Shown: one piece after another, positions 26,631 to 35,653 of the stretch
Numbering within the stretch: the first letter of the stretch is position 1
Layout: every line of letters begins with the position of its first letter
NCBI RefSeq assembly: GCF_024448955.1
Contig: NZ_JAMOIH010000010.1
Location: forward strand, 62,001-126,000
Length of the DNA: 64,000 nucleotides
Origin: Stutzerimonas stutzeri
GTDB lineage: Bacteria; Pseudomonadota; Gammaproteobacteria; Pseudomonadales; Pseudomonadaceae
Direction: 5' to 3'
Made by a program: the position numbers and the translations under genes
Notes under the pieces: model-generated
Told to the model about the DNA's origin: nothing
The model's input: only the letters and a program-made list of their open reading frames with translations
The model's database searches: none

Positions 26631-27518
26631 ATGTCTGAGTTGCCATCCATTGCCTTTGCCGGTATCGGCCTGATGGGCCTGCGTATGTGTCGTCGGCTGA
26701 TTGCCGCCGGTTATCCGCTAACGGTATGGAACCGTTCGCCGGACAAATGCGCGCCGTTGGTCGAAGCCGGTGCGCGGCAGGCGAGCACGCCGGCCGAGCT
26801 CTGCGCCGTTGCTGATGTGGTGTTGCTGTGTCTGGCCGATACCGCAGTGGTGCGCGAGGTGGTATTCGGCGCGGGCGGTATTGTCGAAGGCGCGCGAGCG
26901 GGGCAAGTGCTGGTCGATCATTCCAGCCTGGAACCGGCGGCCACGCGCGCCATGGCCGTTGAGCTGGAGTCGCGCAGCGGCATGCGCTGGGTCGACGCGC
27001 CGGTATCGGGCGGTACCGCTGGCGCCGAGGCGGGCAGCCTGGCGATCATGGCCGGCGGGCGGGTCGAGGATGTGGAGCGGGTCCGACCGATATTGATGCA
27101 GCTGGGGCAGCGGCTGACGCGCATGGGCGAGGTCGGCGCGGGGCAGGTGACCAAGGCCTGCAATCAGATGATCGTGGCCTGCAATGCCCTGGTCATCGCC
27201 GAAGTCGTGGCGCTGGCGGAGCGCTCGGGCGTCGACGCCAGCCTGATCGCGCCGGCGTTGGCCGGTGGTTTCGCCGACTCCAAGCCGTTGCAGATTCTCG
27301 CCCCGCAGATGGCCAACAGTGAATTCGAGCCGATCAAATGGCACGTGCGCACTCTGCTCAAGGACCTAGACACCGCCGTGCAGCTTTCCCGCGAAGAAGG
27401 CAGCGCCACGCCGATGACCGGGCTGGCAGCGCAGCTGATGCGCCTGCATGGCAGTCAGGGTCATCTCGAGCAGGACCCGGCCACCTTGGTGCGGATGTAC
27501 CGGGAGCAGGGCCAATGA
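26631..27518 (+). CDS. NAD(P)-dependent beta-hydroxyacid dehydrogenase (GarR/3-hydroxyisobutyrate type)
   Basis: A 295-residue enzyme of the 6-phosphogluconate/hydroxyisobutyrate dehydrogenase family. The Rossmann motif GIGLMGLRMCRRLIAAGY is at residue 10. The substrate-binding block DAPVSGGTAGAEAGSLAIMAGG and the catalytic Lys region GQVTKACNQMIVACN are both present. The ATG follows a GAGGAG site. Its stop overlaps the start of the hydroxypyruvate isomerase gene (ATGA). This pairing matches C4/C3 sugar-acid pathways (tartronate semialdehyde or threonate/erythronate catabolism), in which it would reduce tartronate semialdehyde or oxidise a 4-carbon acid. Confidence 0.85.
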   Translation: MSELPSIAFAGIGLMGLRMCRRLIAAGYPLTVWNRSPDKCAPLVEAGARQASTPAELCAVADVVLLCLADTAVVREVVFGAGGIVEGARAGQVLVDHSSLEPAATRAMAVELESRSGMRWVDAPVSGGTAGAEAGSLAIMAGGRVEDVERVRPILMQLGQRLTRMGEVGAGQVTKACNQMIVACNALVIAEVVALAERSGVDASLIAPALAGGFADSKPLQILAPQMANSEFEPIKWHVRTLLKDLDTAVQLSREEGSATPMTGLAAQLMRLHGSQGHLEQDPATLVRMYREQGQ

Positions 27519-28297
27519 AGATCGCCGCCAATCTATCCATGCTGTTCAACGAGCTGCCGCTGGCCGAACGCATCATGGCGGCGCGCGTCGCCGGTTTCGA
27601 TGGCGTGGAGATCCAGTTTCCCTACGAACTGCCGGCGACCCGCCTCAAGGAATTGCTCGAGCGTGCCGGCTTGCCGTTGGTGCTGATCAATCTTCCGGCG
27701 GGCGATTTCATGCAGGGCGGCCCGGGTCTGGCCGCGGTCCCGGCGCGTCAGCAGGAATTCGATGCGGCGCTGCAGGAAGCGCTGACCTACGCGGCGATGA
27801 CACGACCGGCCTGCGTCAATGTGCTGCCGGGGCGGCTGGCCGAGGGCTTCACCCGCGAGCAGGCGCTTGAAACGCTGGCCGATAACCTGCGCAAGAGTGC
27901 CGAAGCCTTCGCGTTGCTCGGCGTGCGCGTGGTGTGCGAGGCGATCAATCCGCTGGACATGCCGGGCTTCCTGATCAACACCCCTGAGCATCTGCAGGCC
28001 TTGCTGGAGCGCGTCGATCATCCCAACTGCCAGGCGCAGCTGGATCTGTACCACATGGCGCGACAGGGGCTCGACATCGCTGCCGGGATCAGGCTTCTGG
28101 GTTCACGCATCGGCCACGTGCAGTTCGCCGATTGCCCTGGACGCGGCGCACCGGGTAGCGGCGGGGTGGCATTCGTGAGTCTGATCGAAACGCTGCGGGA
28201 GGCGGGTTACGACGGCTGGTTGGCCGCTGAGTATCGGCCCGATGGGCAAGATACCGAAGCGAGCCTGGGCTGGCTGGCGGAGTGGCGGCAGCGTTGA
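27515..28297 (+). CDS. Hydroxypyruvate isomerase family protein (Hyi/OtnI-like TIM barrel)
   Basis: A 260-residue AP-endonuclease-2/xylose-isomerase-fold protein with N-terminal KIAANLSMLFNELPLAERI, RVVCEAINPLDMPGF carrying the metal-binding Glu, CQAQLDLYHM, HVQFADCPGR and the final AAEYRP. These blocks match hydroxypyruvate isomerase and 2-oxo-tetronate isomerase. It is translationally coupled (ATGA) to the dehydrogenase gene before it. Hyi interconverts hydroxypyruvate and tartronate semialdehyde; OtnI acts on 2-oxo-tetronate. Which one applies cannot be decided here. Confidence 0.88.
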   Translation: MKIAANLSMLFNELPLAERIMAARVAGFDGVEIQFPYELPATRLKELLERAGLPLVLINLPAGDFMQGGPGLAAVPARQQEFDAALQEALTYAAMTRPACVNVLPGRLAEGFTREQALETLADNLRKSAEAFALLGVRVVCEAINPLDMPGFLINTPEHLQALLERVDHPNCQAQLDLYHMARQGLDIAAGIRLLGSRIGHVQFADCPGRGAPGSGGVAFVSLIETLREAGYDGWLAAEYRPDGQDTEASLGWLAEWRQR

Positions 28298-28422
28298 TGC
28301 CATCGCCCGGCATAAGCGGGAATGATGTTGACAGACAGAAGCGTGAAGGAGCTCTAGAGTCATTCGCAGGAGAGCCGATTGACTCCATGGTCGGCCTATA
28401 ACAATAAATCGAGAGCGACGTC

Positions 28423-29769
28423 ATGCAGCCATCCAACCAAGCCGCGAACGCCTGGCGCGTCCTGTTCCTGCTATTTCTGGCCAACCTGTTCAATTTCTTC
28501 GACCGCACCATTCCCGCCATCATCGCTGAGCCCATACGCCTGGAATGGAACCTCAACGACTTCCAGCTCGGCCTGATCGGCACCGCGTTCACTATCGTCT
28601 ATGCGATAGCCGGAGTACCGCTGGGGCGCATGGCCGACATTGGCTCGCGCCGCAAGATCATGGGCTGGGGCCTGACCGCCTGGAGCGGCTTGACGGCAGT
28701 CAACGGCTTGGCCTGGAACTTCTGGAGCTTTCTGCTGGTGCGCATGGGTATCGGCATCGGCGAAGCCAGCTATGCCCCGGCGGCCAACTCGCTGATCGGC
28801 GATCTGTTCCCGGCGCACAAACGCGCTCGTGCCATGGGCATCTTCATGCTCGGCCTGCCGCTTGGGCTGCTGCTGGCCTTTTTCACCATCGGCTCGATGG
28901 TCGAGTATTTCGGCAGCTGGCGCGCGCCGTTCTTCATCGCCGCCGTGCCTGGATTGGTGCTGGCGGTGTTCATCTTCTTCGTCAAAGAGCCGCAGCGTGG
29001 CGCCGCCGAGACGGTGAAGGTGTCCCAGGAGCGGGTGCAGCAACCGGTGCGTAAGGTGTTGGCGATCCGTACCTTCTGGTGGCTGGTGCTGGCCGGTCTG
29101 GCGTTCAACTTCGCGACTTACGCCTGTAACGCGTTCATGGTGCCGTTGCTGATGCGCTATCACGCGGTGCCGTTGGTCGAGGCATCGATTGCCACCGGCG
29201 TCATCGTCGGTCTCACCGGTCTGGTCGGGCTGACCTTTGGCGGCTGGGTTGCCGACAAGATCCATCAGCGTTTCGCCCGTGGCCGGCTGATTTTCGCGGC
29301 GGTGAGCATGTTCATCGCTACGCTCGCCACCGGTTACGCGCTGCTGGCGGGGCGCATCGAGGTCGGCGTGTTCGTCGCGGTCTTCAGCATCGGCTGGCTG
29401 TTCTCCTACAACTTCTACACCTGCGTTTACACCGCCATTCAGGATGTGGTCGAGCCACGTTTGCGCGCCACTGCCATGGCGCTGTTCTTTGCTGGTCTGT
29501 ACCTGCTCGGGGGTGGCATGGGCACGGTGGTGGTGGGGCTGTTGTCGGATCATTTCGCCGAGTCGGCAATGCTCGCCGCGGGCGCCAGCGAGATGAGCGA
29601 AGCGTTCCGCGCCGAGGGTCTGCACGGTGCGATGTACCTGATCCCGGCGTCATTGCTGCTGACCATGGCCTTCCTGTTCCAGGCCTCACGGACCTTCTGT
29701 CACGACGCCAAGCGCATGACCGACGGCATGAGTCAGTCTGCCAGCGAAGCGGAAGCGGCACTGGCCTGA
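28423..29769 (+). CDS. MFS transporter, spinster-like family
   Basis: A 448-residue membrane protein with about twelve helices. It starts with LFLANLFNFFDRTIPAI, the NxxDR motif of spinster/Spns-type MFS proteins, and has the MFS loop GRMADIGSRRKIMGWG between helices 2 and 3 and GIGEASYAPAANSLI in helix 4. It lies 125 bp downstream of the isomerase gene and may export or import a metabolite of that pair; family members carry sphingolipids, organic acids or aromatics. The substrate is unknown. Confidence 0.88.
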   Translation: MQPSNQAANAWRVLFLLFLANLFNFFDRTIPAIIAEPIRLEWNLNDFQLGLIGTAFTIVYAIAGVPLGRMADIGSRRKIMGWGLTAWSGLTAVNGLAWNFWSFLLVRMGIGIGEASYAPAANSLIGDLFPAHKRARAMGIFMLGLPLGLLLAFFTIGSMVEYFGSWRAPFFIAAVPGLVLAVFIFFVKEPQRGAAETVKVSQERVQQPVRKVLAIRTFWWLVLAGLAFNFATYACNAFMVPLLMRYHAVPLVEASIATGVIVGLTGLVGLTFGGWVADKIHQRFARGRLIFAAVSMFIATLATGYALLAGRIEVGVFVAVFSIGWLFSYNFYTCVYTAIQDVVEPRLRATAMALFFAGLYLLGGGMGTVVVGLLSDHFAESAMLAAGASEMSEAFRAEGLHGAMYLIPASLLLTMAFLFQASRTFCHDAKRMTDGMSQSASEAEAALA

Positions 29770-29778
29770 TTCGCCTCC

Positions 29779-29808
29779 CCATCGACAGCGCAGCCGCGCT
29801 GTCGATGG
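29779..29808. other. Perfect 13-bp hairpin downstream of the MFS gene
   Basis: CCATCGACAGCGC pairs perfectly with GCGCTGTCGATGG across an AGCC loop, 9 bp after the MFS stop codon. No T-run follows, so it is a weak candidate for factor-independent termination and may stabilise the mRNA end. Confidence 0.5.
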
Positions 29809-29893
29809 GCCCAGCTATCCCCCCGACGATTGGCCTGCATTTGCCGGCAGGCTCGCATAAACTGCGCGGCCGTTTTGGCAGTCCGGATCGCAT

Positions 29894-31159
29894 ATGCACA
29901 CCTCGTCTCCCGCCCGCGCCTGCGGCATCGACTTCGGCACCTCCAATTCCACTGTCGGCTGGTGGCGCCCCGCCTGCGAGCCGCTGATTGCACTCGAGGA
30001 CGATCAATACACCTTGCCTTCGGTGGTCTTCTTCAATGTCGAAGAACGTCGTCCGGTATATGGCCGGCTGGCCTTGGCCGAATACCTGGAGGGCTACGAA
30101 GGGCGGTTGATGCGCTCGCTCAAGAGCCTGCTGGGCTCCAAGCTGCTGAAGAGCGAAACCACGGTGCTGGGCAGCGCCATGCCGTTCAAGGACATCCTCG
30201 GGCTGTTCCTCGGGACGCTCAAACAGCGCGCCGAAACCAGTGCCGATCGAGCCTTCGACGAGGTAGTACTGGGCCGTCCGGTGTTCTTCGTCGACGACGA
30301 CCCGCAGGCGGACAAGGAGGCCGCCGACACCCTGGCCGCAGCGGCGAAGAAGATCGGCTTCAAGGACGTCTCGTTCCAGTACGAACCCATCGCCGCGGCT
30401 TTCGACTACGAATCGCGCATCGAACGGGAAGAGCGCGTATTGATCGTCGATATCGGCGGCGGAACGTCGGACTTTTCCCTGGTGCGCCTGTCGCCGGAGC
30501 GACGTCAGATCGACGATCGACAGGGCGACATTCTCGCCACCTCGGGCGTGCACATTGGCGGCACCGATTTCGACAAGCAGCTCAGCCTGCAGGGCGTAAT
30601 GCCGTTGTTCGGCTATGGCAGCCGGATGAAAAGCGATGCACCGATGCCTACCAGCACGCACCTCAACCTCGCCACCTGGCACACCATCAACGCGGTCTAT
30701 GCCCAGGCTTCGCTGCGTGCGCTGCAGAACATGCGCTACGACATTGTCGACCCCACCGGGATCGACCGGCTGTTTAATCTCATCGAACAACGCGCCGGGC
30801 ATTGGCTGGCGATGCAGGTGGAGCAGGGCAAGATCGAGCTGACCGAGCAAGACCGCTATCTCATCGACTTCGCGCGGATCGAAGCGGGGCTGCAGGCGAG
30901 TCTGACTCGCGACGGCTTCGAAACGGCCATCGACCCGCTGCTCGAACGAATCCGCAGCAATGTCAGTCAATTGCCGGCCAGTGCCGGGCTCAAGCACGAT
31001 GACATCGACACGGTGTTCTTCACCGGCGGCTCCAGCGCGATACCAGCACTGCGCCAGCGCATCGCCGCACTGTTGCCAAGCGCCCGTCATGTCGAAGGCA
31101 ACCGCTTCGGCAGTATCGGCAGCGGCTTGGCCATCGAAGCGAAGAAACGCTACGGTTGA
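29894..31159 (+). CDS. yegD: Hsp70-family chaperone-like protein YegD
   Basis: A 421-residue actin/Hsp70-fold ATPase. Phosphate-1 is CGIDFGTSNSTVGW, phosphate-2 is VLIVDIGGGTSDFSLVRL, and the adenosine motif is FFTGGSSAIPALRQRI. It lacks the substrate-binding C-terminal half of DnaK and matches YegD-type short Hsp70s in length. The role of YegD is unknown. It is followed 49 bp later by the CHAD-domain gene in the same direction. Confidence 0.9.
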   Translation: MHTSSPARACGIDFGTSNSTVGWWRPACEPLIALEDDQYTLPSVVFFNVEERRPVYGRLALAEYLEGYEGRLMRSLKSLLGSKLLKSETTVLGSAMPFKDILGLFLGTLKQRAETSADRAFDEVVLGRPVFFVDDDPQADKEAADTLAAAAKKIGFKDVSFQYEPIAAAFDYESRIEREERVLIVDIGGGTSDFSLVRLSPERRQIDDRQGDILATSGVHIGGTDFDKQLSLQGVMPLFGYGSRMKSDAPMPTSTHLNLATWHTINAVYAQASLRALQNMRYDIVDPTGIDRLFNLIEQRAGHWLAMQVEQGKIELTEQDRYLIDFARIEAGLQASLTRDGFETAIDPLLERIRSNVSQLPASAGLKHDDIDTVFFTGGSSAIPALRQRIAALLPSARHVEGNRFGSIGSGLAIEAKKRYG

Positions 31160-31208
31160 TTTCCCCGTGAGCCCCTGTCCGGCACTCGCGGGCCTGTTGG
31201 GAGCTTTC

Positions 31209-32105
31209 ATGGTTTACACACTTCGTCCGCAAGGTCCCGCCGCCGAGGTGCGCAAGGTCGCTCGACAGCGCATCGATAAAGCCATCGAGGCACTGAGCGT
31301 GCCAGCTGCCGAGCGAGCCGAGGGTGTGCATCAGGCGCGCAAGCGCTTCAAGGAATTGCGCGCGTTGCTGCGATTGGTGCGAAAGCCCTTGGGTGCTGAG
31401 TTCAAGCGCGAGAATCAGCGCCTGCGCGATCTTGGCCGCGCGCTGGCCGAATCTCGCGACGCCACCGCCATGCTGGAAAGCTGGGATCTGCTGAGCGAGC
31501 GGTTCCCTAAGCTGTTTGCCGAGGCGCGCTTCAAACAGATCCGTCGGCGCCTGCAGGCAAGAGCCAGGCAGGGCGAAGGCGATGCCGTCGACCTGGATGC
31601 CCGTATTGCCCAGGCGATCGATGAACTGCGCAATGCCAGCGCCTGTATCGACAGCTGGCCATTGAGCGCCGAAAGTTTCGAGCTGTTGGCCGCCGGCGTG
31701 GAACGCACCTACGCTGACGGGTGCGCCGAGCTGGCCAAGGTCAAACTCGAACCGAGCGACGAGCAGTTCCATGAATGGCGCAAACGGGTCAAGGATCACT
31801 GGTATCAGACGCGGCTACTGGCTCCGAGCTGGCCGACGCTAATGCAGCTGCGCAGCGACTCGCTCAAGCGTCTGGCCGATCTGCTCGGCGACGATCATGA
31901 CCTGGCCATGATGCAGCAGTTGATTCAGTCGCAGCCGCCGCTCTTCGGTGACCAGGCGCTACGTGAGCGGCTCGGCGATTTGATCGTTCAGCGGCGTAGT
32001 GAAATGCAGCGCGACGCGCTGGCGCTGGGTGATGAGCTCTATCTGGAGGCACCGCGAGATCTGGTGGCGCGCTGGCAGCGCTACTGGGAAACCGCCGAGG
32101 CCTGA
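31209..32105 (+). CDS. CHAD-domain protein
   Basis: A 298-residue, Arg/Lys-rich helical protein. It has the conserved histidine-containing blocks of the CHAD domain: VHQARKRFKELRALLRLVR near residue 40, FHEWRKRVKDHWYQTRLL near 190 and LADLLGDDHDLAMM near 220. CHAD domains bind inorganic polyphosphate through such basic helices. There is no CYTH phosphatase domain fused or next to it. It follows yegD and may share its transcript. An ATG at 31209 gives the family-typical N-terminus. Confidence 0.88.
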   Translation: MVYTLRPQGPAAEVRKVARQRIDKAIEALSVPAAERAEGVHQARKRFKELRALLRLVRKPLGAEFKRENQRLRDLGRALAESRDATAMLESWDLLSERFPKLFAEARFKQIRRRLQARARQGEGDAVDLDARIAQAIDELRNASACIDSWPLSAESFELLAAGVERTYADGCAELAKVKLEPSDEQFHEWRKRVKDHWYQTRLLAPSWPTLMQLRSDSLKRLADLLGDDHDLAMMQQLIQSQPPLFGDQALRERLGDLIVQRRSEMQRDALALGDELYLEAPRDLVARWQRYWETAEA

Positions 32106-32162
32106 CTGCACCAGGCGCCCGGCCATGAGGCCGAACGCCGGCAGTGGAAGGGGGAATCGAGG

Positions 32163-32714
32163 TTAGAGCTTCTTCGCGGAAACGATCGTCACCGGCTGCA
32201 GCGGGACGTTCTGCATCATGCTGCGGTTGCCGGTCGGCACCTGGGCAATCTGATCGACCACATCCATTCCGCGCACCACCTTGCCGAACACCGCATAGCC
32301 GAAATCGCGGCCGCCGTGGTCGAGGAAGTCATTGTCGCGGTGGTTGATGAAGAACTGGCTGGTGGCCGAGTTGACGTTCTGTGTGCGGGCCATCGCCAAG
32401 GTTCCGCGAACGTTGTGCAGACCGTTGTCGGCTTCGTTCTTGATCGGCTCGCCGGTCTTCTTCTGGCCCAGGCCTTCGTTGAAGCCACCGCCCTGGATCA
32501 TGAAACCGGGGATCACGCGGTGGAACACCGTGCCATCGTAGAAGCCGCTTTCGACATAGCTGAGAAAGTTCTTCACGCTGATCGGTGCCTTCTCGGCTTC
32601 AAGCTCGATTTCGATTTCGCCCATGCTGGTGTTCAGCAGCACGTGTGGATTGTCTGCCGCCAGGAGGTTTCCGGCGAGCAACAGCGAGCAGGCGGCGAGT
32701 ACGAGTCGTTTCAT
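32163..32714 (-). CDS. ppiA: Periplasmic peptidyl-prolyl cis-trans isomerase (cyclophilin PpiA)
   Basis: A 183-residue cyclophilin with a signal peptide ([19 protein letters not shown], cleaved before ADNPH). The catalytic [15 protein letters not shown] carries the key Arg and Phe, and [13 protein letters not shown] and [17 protein letters not shown] follow. It catalyses proline isomerisation during folding of exported proteins. Its ATG overlaps the stop of the LysR gene by 4 bp (ATGA), so translation is coupled to that regulator. Confidence 0.95.
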   Translation of the reverse strand: MKRLVLAACSLLLAGNLLAADNPHVLLNTSMGEIEIELEAEKAPISVKNFLSYVESGFYDGTVFHRVIPGFMIQGGGFNEGLGQKKTGEPIKNEADNGLHNVRGTLAMARTQNVNSATSQFFINHRDNDFLDHGGRDFGYAVFGKVVRGMDVVDQIAQVPTGNRSMMQNVPLQPVTIVSAKKL

Positions 32715-33655
32715 GGTGTAGTCCTGTTGAGGGTGGAAGCCTGGGCCGGTCGGCCATTGGCAGACGGCGATTGCGCATCGTACGTCTTGATCAGGTCGAT
32801 GAGAATCTGCGTTGCCGGGCCGAGCGACTTGTCGGGGTTAGTGTAGAGATAGAACAACGGGCGGCGAATGCTGCCCTGGATCAACGGCAGCGGCTTGAGC
32901 ACGCCTTCGGCCAGCTCGCGGCCGATCATGTGTCGCGGCAGCCAGGCGAAACCCAGGCCGCTGCTGACGAAGGCGACCGAGGTGGCCAGGCTGCCGACGG
33001 TCCAGCGTTGCTCGGCGCCCAGCCAACCGGCGTCGCGCGGCTGACGTTGGCCGGAATCGCGCACCACCACCTGCATCTGATTCTGCAGATCCTGCACGCT
33101 GAGCTTGCGCTGCAACTGGTGCAGCGAATGGTCGGCATGGGCGACGGCAACGAACTCAACGCTGCCCAGTTCGGCACCGAGGTAGCCGGTGATGTCCAGA
33201 CTGGTGATTGCCAGGTCGGCGGTGCCATCCCTGAGCACGTCTTCGACGCCCGACAGCACCTCTTCGCGTAATCGCACCCGGCAGCCCTGGCTTTGCGGCA
33301 TGAAGGCGGTCAACGCGCGGATCAGCTTGGCGTTGGGGTAGGCGGCGTCCACCACCAGGCGCACTTCGGCTTCCCATCCCTGTTCCATGTGATGCGCCAG
33401 CTCTTCGAGCTGTCCGGCCTGGACCACCAACTGCCGCGAGCGGCGCAACAGCACCTCGCCGGCATCGGTGAGCACCGCCTTGCGACCATCGATGCGCAAC
33501 AGCGGCACGCCGAGCTGTTCCTGCATACGCGCCACGGTATAGCTGACCGACGACTGCGAGCGATGCAGCATCTCCGCCGCCTGGGCAAAGCCGCCGTGAT
33601 CGATCACCGCCTGCAGGGTTCGCCATTGATCGAGGGTCACGCGTGGCACTTTCAT
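32711..33655 (-). CDS. LysR-family transcriptional regulator
   Basis: A 314-residue LysR protein. The N-terminal helix-turn-helix is [20 protein letters not shown] and is followed by [20 protein letters not shown], and the effector domain runs to the C-terminus. The start at 33655 was chosen because it begins with the family-typical [17 protein letters not shown] region. It overlaps ppiA by 4 bp and diverges from the small secreted protein gene at 33718, which is a possible target. The ligand is unknown. Confidence 0.9.
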   Translation of the reverse strand: MKVPRVTLDQWRTLQAVIDHGGFAQAAEMLHRSQSSVSYTVARMQEQLGVPLLRIDGRKAVLTDAGEVLLRRSRQLVVQAGQLEELAHHMEQGWEAEVRLVVDAAYPNAKLIRALTAFMPQSQGCRVRLREEVLSGVEDVLRDGTADLAITSLDITGYLGAELGSVEFVAVAHADHSLHQLQRKLSVQDLQNQMQVVVRDSGQRQPRDAGWLGAEQRWTVGSLATSVAFVSSGLGFAWLPRHMIGRELAEGVLKPLPLIQGSIRRPLFYLYTNPDKSLGPATQILIDLIKTYDAQSPSANGRPAQASTLNRTTP

Positions 33656-33717
33656 TCCATTATTTTCCTGTCGCGTCTGTCTGGTACGCTGCACGTCTTC
33701 ATGAGGAGCCCGCATAA

Positions 33718-34047
33718 ATGAAAAAAATACGCTTCGCCGCGCTCGCTTCGCTCGCAATCATCCCACTGAGCGCCCTGGCCGTCAGCTATCCGGTGGAACT
33801 GGAGCAGCAGCTCAATGGCGCCGAAGTGCTGGCTACCACCGAAACCATCGACCGGGACATGGCCGGTCTGCTGTTGCAGAACTTCGGCGAGCGCCCTGTG
33901 AGCTGCTCGGCTGTGTTTCGCAACGGCCCGGAAGCACCGCGTACCCGTCGTACCACGCTCGAGGCTGGCGAGCGCAAGCCGCTGACCGCCAAGTTCAAGC
34001 GCGATGTGATCCGCTTGCGTATCAAGCTGACCTGCGAGCCGCAATGA
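33718..34047 (+). CDS. Small secreted protein, unknown function
   Basis: A 109-residue protein with a signal peptide (MKKIRFAALASLAIIPLSAL, cleaved before VSYPVEL). The mature part has two Cys residues (PVSCSAVF, KLTCEPQ) able to form one disulfide and a basic C-terminal half (KFKRDVIRLRIKL). Similar Pseudomonas proteins have been given unrelated kinase names that the sequence does not support. It diverges from the LysR gene with 62 bp between the start codons. Confidence 0.7.
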   Translation: MKKIRFAALASLAIIPLSALAVSYPVELEQQLNGAEVLATTETIDRDMAGLLLQNFGERPVSCSAVFRNGPEAPRTRRTTLEAGERKPLTAKFKRDVIRLRIKLTCEPQ

Positions 34048-34261
34048 GGTTCGCACGCTGAGCCGATCGGGACGCGGCCGGCTTCCGAGGCTCGGCTGAG
34101 CGCGCCCCCAATGTTCACTCCTTAATCGCGTTCGCGCGGGCGCATCCGTCCGCGACGGGCTCGATCGAAGATCCGGTCGATCGTCGCGCTGCATAAAGCC
34201 GCCTTTCCACCGGCCGGACGCGTTAATCTATGCGACGTTTTTCGACCTTGAGGTGTCCCCC

Positions 34262-35608
34262 TTGTTTGACCAATTCGCCCTGCATGAACGCCTGCTCAAG
34301 GCGGTCGCCGAACTCAAATTCGTCGAGCCGACGCCGGTGCAGGCCGCGGCCATCCCCCCGGCGCTGGAAGGGCGCGACCTGCGGGTGACGGCGCAGACCG
34401 GCAGCGGCAAGACGGCGGCGTTCGTGCTGCCGATGCTCAACCGGCTGATCGGCGATGCGGTGGTGCGCACCGACGTGCGCGCACTGATTCTGCTACCGAC
34501 CCGTGAACTGGCCCAGCAGACCCTCAAGGAAGTCGAGCGCTTCTCGCAGTTCACCTTCATCAAGTCGGCGATGATCACCGGCGGCGAGGACTTCAAGGTC
34601 CAGGCGGCAATCCTGCGCAAGGTGCCGGACATCCTCATCGGCACGCCGGGGCGGATGATCGAGCACCTCAATGCTGGCACGCTGATCCTCAAGGACGTCG
34701 AACTGCTGATCCTCGATGAAGCCGACCGCATGCTGGATATGGGTTTCGCCGACGACGTGCAGCGGCTGGTGGGCGAATGTGCCAAGCGCCAGCAGACCCT
34801 GCTGTTCTCCGCCACTAGCGGCGGCGCGGCCCTGCGCGAGATGGCCGCCAGCGTGCTGCGCGATCCGCTGCACCTTCAGCTCAACCGCGTCAGCGAGCTC
34901 AACGAAGGCACTCGCCAGCAGATCATCACCGCCGAAAGCGTCGAGCATAAGGAAAAGCTCGTGCACTGGCTGCTGGCCAACGAGACCTACAAGAAGGCCG
35001 TGATCTTCACCAATACTCGTGTGCAGGCCGACCGTCTTTATGGGCGCTTGGTGGCCGAGGGTGTCAAGGCCTACGTGCTGCACGGGGACAAGGACCAGAA
35101 GGACCGCAAGCTGGCCATCGACCGCGTCAAGGAAGGCGGCGTGAAGGTGCTGGTGGCGACCGATGTGGCGGCGCGCGGCCTAGATATCGAAGGCCTGGAT
35201 CTGGTGATCAACTTCGACATGCCCCGCTCCGGCGATGAATACGTACATCGCATTGGCCGGACCGGGCGCGCGGGTGCCGAAGGGCTGGCGATCTCGCTGA
35301 TCTGCCACAACGACTGGAACCTGATGTCGAGCATCGAACGCTACCTCAAGCAGCGCTTCGAGCGCCGCGTGATCAAGGGCCTGAAGGGCAGCTACATGGG
35401 CCCGAAGAACCTCAAGGCATCCGGCAAGGCGGCCGGCACCAAGAAGAAAAAGGACGAGAAGAAGAAGGCCGCCGACAAGAAAACCAAAGTGGCATCAAAA
35501 CCGACGGCCAAGCGACCGAAAAACGCCAAACGCGAAGCGCCGGCCTCGCAGGTCGTCAGTCAGGACGGCATGGCACCGCTGCGGCGCAAGAAGCCCGCCG
35601 CCGAGTAA
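34262..35608 (+). CDS. DEAD-box ATP-dependent RNA helicase with Lys-rich tail
   Basis: A helicase of about 448 residues. The Q-motif FVEPTPVQ, motif I AQTGSGKT, motif Ia PTRELAQQ, motif II DEAD (LLILDEADRMLDMGF), motif III FSATSGG (SAT), motif V TDVAARGLDIEG and motif VI HRIGRTGRAG are all present. The last ~70 residues are a Lys/Ala-rich basic tail (KKKKDEKKKAADKKTK), likely to bind RNA. No ATG fits: a TTG at 34262 has GAGGTG seven bases upstream and gives LFDQFALHERLL, while a GTG at 34253 is the alternative. Role is probably rRNA or mRNA remodelling, as in SrmB/RhlE-type helicases. Confidence 0.9.
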   Translation: MFDQFALHERLLKAVAELKFVEPTPVQAAAIPPALEGRDLRVTAQTGSGKTAAFVLPMLNRLIGDAVVRTDVRALILLPTRELAQQTLKEVERFSQFTFIKSAMITGGEDFKVQAAILRKVPDILIGTPGRMIEHLNAGTLILKDVELLILDEADRMLDMGFADDVQRLVGECAKRQQTLLFSATSGGAALREMAASVLRDPLHLQLNRVSELNEGTRQQIITAESVEHKEKLVHWLLANETYKKAVIFTNTRVQADRLYGRLVAEGVKAYVLHGDKDQKDRKLAIDRVKEGGVKVLVATDVAARGLDIEGLDLVINFDMPRSGDEYVHRIGRTGRAGAEGLAISLICHNDWNLMSSIERYLKQRFERRVIKGLKGSYMGPKNLKASGKAAGTKKKKDEKKKAADKKTKVASKPTAKRPKNAKREAPASQVVSQDGMAPLRRKKPAAE

Positions 35609-35617
35609 GACCTGCAC

Positions 35618-35639
35618 GCCGGGGCGACCAAGCCCCGGC
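35618..35639 (+). terminator. Terminator hairpin after the DEAD-box helicase gene
   Basis: GCCGGGGC pairs with GCCCCGGC across a 6-base loop, 10 bp after the helicase stop, and is followed by CCTT. It lies between convergent genes and may act in both directions; the T-run is weak. Confidence 0.6.
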
Positions 35640-35653
35640 CCTTCGCATGCCCG

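Noticed and set aside
28471..29625. 384-residue minus-strand frame inside the MFS gene
   Set aside because: It is the antisense shadow of a clear 12-helix transporter and has no recognisable domain.
29384..31210. 608-residue minus-strand frame over yegD
   Set aside because: The plus strand carries all Hsp70 motifs in order; the antisense frame is low-complexity and lacks any start context.
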